Of a stretch of 34,723 nt of DNA, positions 27,873-34,723 are shown piece by piece. The DNA lies in assembly GCA_029261575.1 (NCBI GenBank), contig JAJDBD010000069.1:1-34723 (forward strand), given 5' to 3'. The position numbers were made by a program, and so were the translations under genes. The stretch is from Nitrospinaceae bacterium. GTDB taxonomy: Bacteria > Nitrospinota > Nitrospinia > Nitrospinales > JACRGP01. Below the pieces are notes generated by a model. The model was not told the DNA's origin. It saw only the letters and a list, made by a program, of their open reading frames with translations, and ran no database searches. The first letter of the stretch is position 1. Each line of letters begins with the position of its first letter.

Positions 27873-28769
27873 ATGCCTACCTCAAATATTCAGTCCCGAC
27901 TGCAACTGGCAATAGGGTTCACCTTTTTCGTTTTTCTATTGGAGCTGTTTGGCGGGCTTTGGGCCAACAGCCTGGCCCTCGTCGGGGACGCGGGCCATAT
28001 GTTCATGGATTCTTTCGCCCTGAGCCTGAGCTGGTTCGCCCTTAAAATATCCGATCAACCGGCAACCTCCACCAAAACCTTTGGCTACCACCGCATGGAA
28101 ATCTTTGCGGCCCTCGTCAACGGTTTGCTGATTTTCGGAATGGCGGGAGCGATTCTTTACCACGCCCTCTTGCGTTTCCAACATCCCCAGGAAGTTCAGG
28201 GCCTGACCGTAATTGTTGTGGCGGCTTTGGGTTTGCTGACCAATATCGCCGTCGTTTTCCTCCTCAAGGACTCCGTAAAACGCCACAGCCACGACGTCAA
28301 TATCAAGAGCGCGTTTTGGCATGTCCTGGGCGATTCCATCGCTTCCGTCGGTGTGATCGTCAGCGGGCTGATTATCTATTATAAAGGCTGGTATGTTGCG
28401 GACGCCGTGATGGGGTTTGCGATTTGCGGCTTGCTGTTTTGGGGCGCCCGCAGCCTGATCAGCGAGTCCTATCACATTCTCCTCGAAGGGGTGCCCAAGG
28501 GCGTCTCCCTGAAGGACGTCGAAAAGGCGCTGGTGGCTATCCCCGAAGTTCGCGATATTCACGAACTGCATATCTGGTGCATCTGCTCCAATATTTACGC
28601 GCTCAGCGCCCACGCCCTGGTGAACGACCAGAAGGTCAATCAAATGGAACCTCTGCTGATAAAAATCAAGGAGGCGTTGAAAAACCAATTCAACATTTCG
28701 CATTCCACCATCCAGTTTGAATCCAGCCCCTGCGGCCAAGTCGAGGCGTTATGCGAAATGAAGCACTGA
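27873..28769 (+). CDS. Cation diffusion facilitator family transporter (CzcD-like)
   Basis: NSLALVGDAGHMFMDSFALSLSWFA, FGYHRMEIFAALVNGLLI, HVLGDSIASVGVIVSGLII, DIHELHIWCI. ORF extends upstream to 27750; MPTSNIQSR at 27873 preferred. Confidence 0.92.
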   Translation: MPTSNIQSRLQLAIGFTFFVFLLELFGGLWANSLALVGDAGHMFMDSFALSLSWFALKISDQPATSTKTFGYHRMEIFAALVNGLLIFGMAGAILYHALLRFQHPQEVQGLTVIVVAALGLLTNIAVVFLLKDSVKRHSHDVNIKSAFWHVLGDSIASVGVIVSGLIIYYKGWYVADAVMGFAICGLLFWGARSLISESYHILLEGVPKGVSLKDVEKALVAIPEVRDIHELHIWCICSNIYALSAHALVNDQKVNQMEPLLIKIKEALKNQFNISHSTIQFESSPCGQVEALCEMKH

Positions 28770-28785
28770 AGAAAGTCGTCCCGGA

Positions 28786-29556
28786 ATGAAACTTGTTTTT
28801 TTGGGAACCGGAACCTCCACGGGGGTGCCTACCTTATGTTGCGACTGCCAGGTTTGCCGATCCGGCGATCCCAAAAACAAAAGACTGCGGGCTTCCGTCC
28901 TGATTCAAAACGACGGCTTCCATCTTCTCATCGACACGTCCACCGACCTCCGGCAACAATGCCTGGTTAACGAAATCGGCAAGATCGACGCGGTCCTTTA
29001 CACGCACCACCACGCCGACCATGTGCATGGGATCGACGAGTTGCGGTCTTTTAATTTTTTCAATAAAACGACGATCCCCTGTTATGGCCGGGAATTCACG
29101 CTGGCCAAAATCAAGGAAAATTTCGGATATATTTTTAACGGAGTCCGCCCCGAAGGCGGCGGCGTCCCGCAACTCGTCTTGCAGGAAACAGAGGGACAAA
29201 GTTTCGCGCTGGGAGGTTTGAACATCACTCCCCTTGACATTCAACACGGTTCGTTAATCATCAACGGTTACCGCATTGGGTCCGCCGCCTATATCACCGA
29301 TTGCAACGGGATTCCCGCCGACACGCGCGAACGATTGAGGGATCTGGATTTATTGGTTTTGAACGCGTTGGGTTTCAAACCGCACCCGACGCATTTTTGC
29401 CTGGAAGAGGCCCTGGAGGTTATAGAGGAGATCAAACCTCGGCGCGCGCTTTTGACCCACATCAACCACCAGTTCGATCATGAAACGGTGAGTCGGCAAT
29501 TGCCGGATAACGTGAGCCTGGCCTACGACGGATTGATCGTCGAATCAAAACCTTAA
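28786..29556 (+). CDS. MBL-fold metallohydrolase, PhnP-like
   Basis: 256 aa; MKLVFLGTGTSTGVPTLCCDCQVCRSGDPKNKRLRASVLI, THHHADHVHGIDELRSF. The Cys cluster plus HHHADH is typical of PhnP-like proteins. Confidence 0.85.
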   Translation: MKLVFLGTGTSTGVPTLCCDCQVCRSGDPKNKRLRASVLIQNDGFHLLIDTSTDLRQQCLVNEIGKIDAVLYTHHHADHVHGIDELRSFNFFNKTTIPCYGREFTLAKIKENFGYIFNGVRPEGGGVPQLVLQETEGQSFALGGLNITPLDIQHGSLIINGYRIGSAAYITDCNGIPADTRERLRDLDLLVLNALGFKPHPTHFCLEEALEVIEEIKPRRALLTHINHQFDHETVSRQLPDNVSLAYDGLIVESKP

Positions 29557-29582
29557 TCCAGATCGAAATCGCGCAGGGGTTT
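29557..29582. repeat. 26-nt direct repeat copy 1 (duplicated 3' end of the downstream minus-strand ORF)
   Basis: TCCAGATCGAAATCGCGCAGGGGTTT, identical to 29639-29664; on the minus strand it reads KPLRDFDLD-stop. Confidence 0.85.
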
Positions 29583-29634
29583 TATTAGCGGACAACCGGA
29601 GCCGAAACGGCGGAATGATTGCGAACCGGCTGTT

Positions 29635-29934
29635 CTAGTCCAGATCGAAATCGCGCAGGGGTTTATCGGAAGTTTTGTCGACGTGCTTTTGGGACTCTTT
29701 AAATTTTTCTTCCAAAAGCCGGGCGCGCTCTTTCTGCAATTCGTTTTGTTTTTGAAACTCGCTGGCCTGCTCCTTTTTCTGCGCGTCCAGATTCTTCACC
29801 ATATCAGAGAGCGAGGCGTGCGTTTTTTGTTTTTTTTCTTCCCAAACCACGGCTCCCGTTTTTGCGTCTACTTCCAATTTGCTTTCACAACAGGGGCAAA
29901 CTACGGTCAGTTGTTTTGAACTCATGATCGTCAT
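29635..29934 (-). CDS. Small zinc-ribbon/coiled-coil hypothetical protein
   Basis: 99 aa; VVCPCCESKLEVDAKTGAVVWEEKK followed by a charged coiled coil, ending KPLRDFDLD. Confidence 0.7.
   Translation of the reverse strand: MTIMSSKQLTVVCPCCESKLEVDAKTGAVVWEEKKQKTHASLSDMVKNLDAQKKEQASEFQKQNELQKERARLLEEKFKESQKHVDKTSDKPLRDFDLD
29639..29664. repeat. 26-nt direct repeat copy 2 (authentic 3' end of ORF 29635-29934)
   Basis: TCCAGATCGAAATCGCGCAGGGGTTT, identical to 29557-29582. Confidence 0.85.
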
Positions 29935-30161
29935 ATCCCAATGTTAATGGCGCCTCTAAAAATCGACCATGGCCTCGAGCGGCTCTTATTCCATAAGAGC
30001 CTGCGAGTTGCCAACAGCAAAATCATCCAATTATTAGAGGCCTACTTAAAATTATCGAATCATTTTTCAGTCCAAATTATATCAAAAAAAGGATTCTCCG
30101 GGTTCGGCGTTTTGCTGATTTTTGGATTTGATTCGCGGTCGACGCTGGAGGCAAAACTCGA

Positions 30162-30860
30162 TTGAACACTCGCAAAGGATATTTCATCGCCGGAACGGAT
30201 ACGGGCGTGGGCAAAACTTTCGTTACCGCCCTATTGGCCGCGCTGGTCAAACAGCAATTCGGCGACGTGGGCGTGATGAAACCCATAGAGACGGGATTCG
30301 CCCCCGGCGTTTCCGACGCGGAATTTTTATCGGCCGCAGTCGGCGCGAACGATCCGCCCGAGGAAATTTGCCCGGCGCGATATATGACTCCGGCGGCGCC
30401 CTATCTTGCGGCGAGCATGGAAAAAAGACCCATAAAAATCCCGAAAATACTGGCCGCCTACAAAAAGTTAGCGGCCAGGCATGATACGGTTTTCGTGGAG
30501 GGTCTGGGCGGACTTATGGTTCCCATCAAACCGGATTATTTGGCGGCCCACCTGGCGCGGGATATAGAGCTTCCCGTTCTGGTTGTGAGTCGGTTGGCCC
30601 TGGGGACGATCAACCATACCTTGCTGACTCTTGAAGCGGCAAAAAAATTCAACCTCAACGTCAAGGGAATTTTGTTCAACCAGACCCGGCCCGGCGAACT
30701 TGACGCCGTTCAAAAATTAAATCCCGATATCGTGCGGCAATTTACGGACGTCCCCGTATTGGGCGTCCTGCCGCACGTCGAAAATCTTTCGCCGGAAATT
30801 TTTAAGGGGAAACGCCTGGATAAATTAAAAAATCATCTGGACTGGCAAAGTCTTTTTTAA
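30162..30860 (+). CDS. bioD: Dethiobiotin synthase
   Basis: 232 aa; GYFIAGTDTGVGKTFVTALLA, MKPIETG, VFVEGLGGLMVPI, GTINHTLLTLEA. Confidence 0.93.
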   Translation: MNTRKGYFIAGTDTGVGKTFVTALLAALVKQQFGDVGVMKPIETGFAPGVSDAEFLSAAVGANDPPEEICPARYMTPAAPYLAASMEKRPIKIPKILAAYKKLAARHDTVFVEGLGGLMVPIKPDYLAAHLARDIELPVLVVSRLALGTINHTLLTLEAAKKFNLNVKGILFNQTRPGELDAVQKLNPDIVRQFTDVPVLGVLPHVENLSPEIFKGKRLDKLKNHLDWQSLF

Positions 30861-30899
30861 AAAAGCGTCGGAGAGGGCACATTAAATTCCTCTCGCCGT

Positions 30900-31613
30900 T
30901 CAGGGGTCGAACTGATATCCCTTTTCCCTAACGGTAACGATGTGGCGGGGTTTTTGAGGTTTTTTCTCGAAGTATTTTCTCAGCCGGGCGATGAAGTTGT
31001 CCACGGTTCGAGTTTCGGTTCCCGGTTCGTATCCCCATATTTTCTCCAGCAATTCGTCCCGGGTTACGGCCTCGCCTTTTCTGGAAACGAGCAGTTTCAT
31101 GATTTGGGCTTCCTTGTTGGTCAACAATAATTCCCCCGCCGACGCGCCCCGGGCTTTTCCCGTGACAAAATTTATCCACATATCTCCAAAACGATAGACG
31201 TCCTGGTCGTGCAGGGGAACTTTGTACCACTCCCATCTTCGCAAAATGCCTTTCACGCGGAGGAGAAGCTCCGGCAGATGAAAGGGTTTGGTCAGGTAGT
31301 CGTCCGCTCCCGTTTCCAGGCCCAGTTCGCGATCGGATTCGGTCGACTTGGCGGTTAGAATTAAAATCGGAAAGCGCGCATGGGTATCGCGGATTTTACG
31401 CGCCACCTCAAGGCCTCCCATTTTCGGAAGCATGAGATCCAAAATAAGCAGATCGAAATCGATTTCGTTCAGGCGCTCAAGGGCCGTCACTCCGTCTTCC
31501 GCCAGGGACACCTCGTAGCCTTCCCTTTCCAGATTAAACTTCAATCCTTTGGCCAGGTGTTTTTCATCCTCGACCAGCAATATTTTCTTGGCTTTCGCTT
31601 CTTGTTTTTTCAC
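30900..31613 (-). CDS. OmpR/PhoB-family response regulator
   Basis: 237 aa; KILLVEDEKHLAKGLKFNLEREGYEV, LLILDLMLPKMGGLEVARKIR, TKPFHLPELLLRVKGILRR, winged-helix RTVDNFIARLRKYFE. Confidence 0.93.
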   Translation of the reverse strand: MKKQEAKAKKILLVEDEKHLAKGLKFNLEREGYEVSLAEDGVTALERLNEIDFDLLILDLMLPKMGGLEVARKIRDTHARFPILILTAKSTESDRELGLETGADDYLTKPFHLPELLLRVKGILRRWEWYKVPLHDQDVYRFGDMWINFVTGKARGASAGELLLTNKEAQIMKLLVSRKGEAVTRDELLEKIWGYEPGTETRTVDNFIARLRKYFEKKPQKPRHIVTVREKGYQFDP

Positions 31614-31617
31614 GGTC

Positions 31618-32607
31618 TCAATTAAAAAGTTGGGTGACGATGGATTTAACGGACTTTTTGTTTTTAAGGTCCAGGGGAAGCGACACGGTAAATTCGCAAC
31701 CCTTCCCTGTTCCGGTACTGCTCACCTTAATCCGCCCCTTGTGGTTTTTTACGATTTCCTTGGAAATATACAAACCGATCCCGGCGCCCTCGATATTTTG
31801 GGTTTCGTAATTTTGCACCCGGTAGAATTTTCTGAATATCTTTTTCAAATCCTTTTTATCCAACCCCATTCCCGTGTCGGAAAACACGATATCGCAAAAT
31901 TTCTTTCCCTTGCGAATCTGGACGTCCAATCGGGAACCCGGCGGAGAATACCGCAGGGCGTTGCCCACAAGATTGTTAAATACCATGCGCATGGCCTTTT
32001 TATCCATCTTCAAAACGGGATTTTCTTCCACGTTTAATTGTACCTTGAATTCCCGGTCCTCGAACTGTCTGCCAAAATGAGCCATGATCTCCTGTAAAAA
32101 AGGTTTCACCTCCACCGGTTCAAATTGGAACTGCAGGATCGTCGGGTCCGATTTGCTGGCCTGCAGTATATTGTCGATCAACCCGGAAAGCCGCTCGGTA
32201 TCGACCAACATGGTTTCGACAAAGTCGTGGGTTTCCTTTGGAGAAACCGTCTGGTACTTCAGAGTTTCCAGATACAACTGGATGGAGGCCAGCGGAGATT
32301 TTAATTCATGGGAAACGCTGGAAACAAAATTGCTTTGCAATTGATTCAAGCGCGCCTGCTTATTCCAATATACAAAAATCAAATAGACCCCGGCAAGGAT
32401 CACCAGCATCAGGAAACAACCTTCCAGCAAAATAATCCAGTTAAAATCGACCGTGAGGAACCCTGGGTTCAGGCGTTTGGCCAGGTTGCCCAGATTCTGG
32501 CTGTTTTTCAGGTACCAATAGATCCACACCCCCATGAGGATGATCCAGGCGACCTGCACGCCGATGAAAATAATGATTGGATGAAACAGGGTCCGTAGTT
32601 TGCTCAC
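31618..32607 (-). CDS. Two-transmembrane sensor histidine kinase
   Basis: 329 aa; SSVSHELKSPLASIQLYLETLKY H-box, MVFNNLVGNALRYSPPGS N-box, FSDTGMG, GAGIGLYISKEIVKNH. GTG start. Confidence 0.92.
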   Translation of the reverse strand: MSKLRTLFHPIIIFIGVQVAWIILMGVWIYWYLKNSQNLGNLAKRLNPGFLTVDFNWIILLEGCFLMLVILAGVYLIFVYWNKQARLNQLQSNFVSSVSHELKSPLASIQLYLETLKYQTVSPKETHDFVETMLVDTERLSGLIDNILQASKSDPTILQFQFEPVEVKPFLQEIMAHFGRQFEDREFKVQLNVEENPVLKMDKKAMRMVFNNLVGNALRYSPPGSRLDVQIRKGKKFCDIVFSDTGMGLDKKDLKKIFRKFYRVQNYETQNIEGAGIGLYISKEIVKNHKGRIKVSSTGTGKGCEFTVSLPLDLKNKKSVKSIVTQLFN

Positions 32608-32729
32608 CCCAAACTCCCGTTGGACGATGATAAAATTACATAACTTTTACATTTACGGCTTCTCAATAGAGGTAGTATATCATGTTGAATTTGATGGTTT
32701 TTATACAAACTCATATTAAGAGGTTCGAA

Positions 32730-33632
32730 ATGGGCGACATCGTAAAACTGGACTCCAGATACACCCTCAGCAAAGCGAATATTGCATACTTTGCCTTTCT
32801 TCATGCAGGCGCGCTGGCGGCTTTGTTTCCGCCATTTTTCTCCTGGAGCGGAGTGGCGTTGATGTTGTTGTTTTACTGGCTGACGGCCTCGTTGGGCATT
32901 TGCCTGGGATTCCATCGCTATTTGACCCATCGCAGTTTCGACCTTCCCCAATGGCTGGCGAATATATTCGTTACCCTGGGCGCCCTGGCCTGCGAAAACG
33001 GACCGATCAAATGGGCCGCTCATCACCGGATGCATCACGTCTACTCGGATACGGATAAAGACCCGCACAACGCCAAAAAAGGTTTCTGGTGGTCGCACAT
33101 GGGCTGGATGATGTTCTGGAACGACCAAATAGACCCGCCGGAGATCGTGAATAAATGGACGCGGGATATCAACGAAAATCGCTACTATAGATTCCTGGAC
33201 AACAATTATATAAAAATCCAAATCGTTTTAGGTCTGACCTTTTTGGCGCTGGGGGGATGGTCCTGGGTTTTCTGGGGCGTTTTCTTCCGGCTGGTGCTGG
33301 TTTACCATGTGACCTGGCTCGTGAACAGCGCCTCCCATATGTTCGGCTACAAAAATTTTCTCCTCGAAAAAGACCTGTCCACCAACTGTTGGTGGGTGGG
33401 GCTGTTAGCAATGGGAGAAGGCTGGCACAACAACCATCATGCGCATCCCCAATCCGCGCGCCATGGGTTGCGCCCCTGGGAATTCGACGTCACCTGGCTG
33501 GCCATCAGCCTGATGCAAAAACTGAAACTGGCAACCCACGTGAACGTGGTGGCAATGAGTCCTCTGCCCAACGAATCCGAAGACGCCTCTCAGGTCTGGT
33601 TCACGGGAGAAATAGTCCGTAAAGCCGCCTGA
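32730..33632 (+). CDS. Acyl-CoA/fatty-acid delta-9-type desaturase
   Basis: GFHRYLTHRSF, AAHHRMHHVYSDTDKDPHN, GEGWHNNHHAHPQSARHG histidine boxes. ORF extends to 32682; ATG 32730 preceded by GAGG is preferred. Confidence 0.92.
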   Translation: MGDIVKLDSRYTLSKANIAYFAFLHAGALAALFPPFFSWSGVALMLLFYWLTASLGICLGFHRYLTHRSFDLPQWLANIFVTLGALACENGPIKWAAHHRMHHVYSDTDKDPHNAKKGFWWSHMGWMMFWNDQIDPPEIVNKWTRDINENRYYRFLDNNYIKIQIVLGLTFLALGGWSWVFWGVFFRLVLVYHVTWLVNSASHMFGYKNFLLEKDLSTNCWWVGLLAMGEGWHNNHHAHPQSARHGLRPWEFDVTWLAISLMQKLKLATHVNVVAMSPLPNESEDASQVWFTGEIVRKAA

Positions 33633-33724
33633 CCCAGCGGTCTTGATCCCGCTCATTCCAACCGTTTTTTATAGCCGCGGTTACGGCGCATTGCGTACGA
33701 ACCGCGGCGCAATTTACCCTCGCC

Positions 33725-34516
33725 TCACATTTCGAACTCCACATGGTACCCGGAGTATTTCCTCAAATTAATCACCCGATTTTCAAAAATTAAATACTGG
33801 CCCTTGATTCCCCAAAGGGTATCGACAAACTCGCCGATTTTATCCAGGTTGTGGCTGGCGATTTTGTCCGGAACCTTCAAAACCGGGTATTCAAACTCGC
33901 GAATGGATTCGTCTTCCAACGCATAGCCGCGCAGGTTTACTGGAAACCATTTTAAAACTTTCCCTCTGATTTCTTTCAAGTCCACAGGGTCGACCTCCCC
34001 TTTGAGCATTTTTCTCCAATTGGTCTTGTCGGCCATGTGCTCGGCCAGGGCGACTTCTATCTGCCCCGCAAATTTTCTTTGGGGGGTCCTGGCAATGGGG
34101 AGGGCCTGGACGGCGCCCTGATCGATCCACCGGATTGGGGGATTGATCTGGCGGGTGACTCCGACTTTAACGCCGGAGGTTAGAGACAGGTAAACAAAAT
34201 GATCGACATTACAATAGTCGCGAAAAAACTCGCGGTCCTGCTCGTTGCCGTTTTCATGATCGCAGGTTTCCGGTTTGATGGAACAGGGGGCGTTTTCGGG
34301 AAGGTCTCTAAAACAGGGATAACAGTAGCCCCCGCCGTAGGTTTTTTTTAAAGATCGCCCGCATTCCACACAAGCGATCTTTCCCGAAAAACGGACGGAG
34401 ATTTTTTTGCCCAGGCGATCGGATATCGGCCAGTTCTTTTCATCCAGGCTCAAACTGTAACGGATGGGTCGACCGTCTTCGACGGTCATTTTAAGCAAGT
34501 GGCCGGAGACTTTCAT
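33725..34516 (-). CDS. DUF2797 domain-containing protein
   Basis: 263 aa; zinc-ribbon CVECGRSLKKTYGGGYCYPCFRDLP, HFVYLSLTSGVKVGVTRQINPPIRWIDQGA. Confidence 0.82.
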   Translation of the reverse strand: MKVSGHLLKMTVEDGRPIRYSLSLDEKNWPISDRLGKKISVRFSGKIACVECGRSLKKTYGGGYCYPCFRDLPENAPCSIKPETCDHENGNEQDREFFRDYCNVDHFVYLSLTSGVKVGVTRQINPPIRWIDQGAVQALPIARTPQRKFAGQIEVALAEHMADKTNWRKMLKGEVDPVDLKEIRGKVLKWFPVNLRGYALEDESIREFEYPVLKVPDKIASHNLDKIGEFVDTLWGIKGQYLIFENRVINLRKYSGYHVEFEM

Positions 34517-34535
34517 GGAGGCAAACGAAAACCGG

Positions 34536-34700
34536 TTAAAACATTTTCCGGCGGACGCTCCGGATATTGAAAAAATACAAGGCGAACAAGGCGACGAATA
34601 CGCCTATCAACAGGGTCAGGGAATCCAAAACCAGCAATGCCAGCAGGAATAAAACCAAGTATCCCACAATCGTCAAGTAAACTGATTTCCGTTGATTCAT
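34536..34700 (-). CDS. Small (54 aa) membrane protein, below the ORF-track cutoff
   Basis: MNQRKSVYLTIVGYLVLFLLALLVLDSLTLLIGVFVALFALYFFNIRSVRRKMF-stop. Two hydrophobic segments with basic termini; directly upstream of the DUF2797 gene on the same strand. Confidence 0.55.
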   Translation of the reverse strand: MNQRKSVYLTIVGYLVLFLLALLVLDSLTLLIGVFVALFALYFFNIRSVRRKMF

Positions 34701-34723
34701 GGCCGCGAGCGTTGGATTGGATT

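Noticed and set aside
27936-28739. 267-aa minus-strand ORF opposite the CDF transporter
   Set aside because: Complementary-strand artefact overlapping a clear transporter.
1-34723. CRISPR arrays, tRNA/rRNA genes, prophage or defence islands
   Set aside because: No regularly spaced direct repeats, no cloverleaf or rRNA stretches, and no phage or defence genes recognised; the window is mostly core metabolism and translation genes.

Overview
The window is a gene-dense chromosomal segment from a Gram-negative bacterium (LpxC, LolA, RseP and RlpA are present). Gene content loosely suggests Nitrospinota or a deltaproteobacterial-like lineage, but this is inference only. The backbone is the housekeeping run rimP-nusA-infB-DUF503-rbfA-truB-rpsO-pnp. 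Around it lie surE, a 2-Cys peroxiredoxin, a CDF transporter, bioD, proS, greA, trmB, purN, lolA, rseP, an Nfu-type scaffold, a two-component system, a fatty-acid desaturase and several conserved hypotheticals. The most striking object is one ORF (6099..8153) that joins an NtrC/NtrX-type receiver and a degenerate sigma54-type AAA+ domain to a complete-looking LpxC deacetylase. The AAA+ part lacks GAFTGA and an acidic Walker B, and there is no DNA-binding HTH. This suggests phosphorelay-type control built directly into the committed step of lipid A synthesis. Other observations: (i) a two-copy hairpin-rich intergenic repeat at 5242-5339 and 21780-21927; (ii) a MITE-like element with a 20-nt perfect inverted repeat that supplies the first codons of an HDOD gene; (iii) a promoter followed closely by an intrinsic terminator in the rimP-nusA-infB leader; (iv) a nested, mutually exclusive RNA structure upstream of rpsO; (v) a PEP mutase-nucleotidyltransferase fusion; (vi) a duplicated gene tail next to a zinc-ribbon ORF; (vii) an 11-bp-spaced direct repeat between a PhoB-family two-component system and a desaturase. 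All calls come from reading the sequence; no database search was run.
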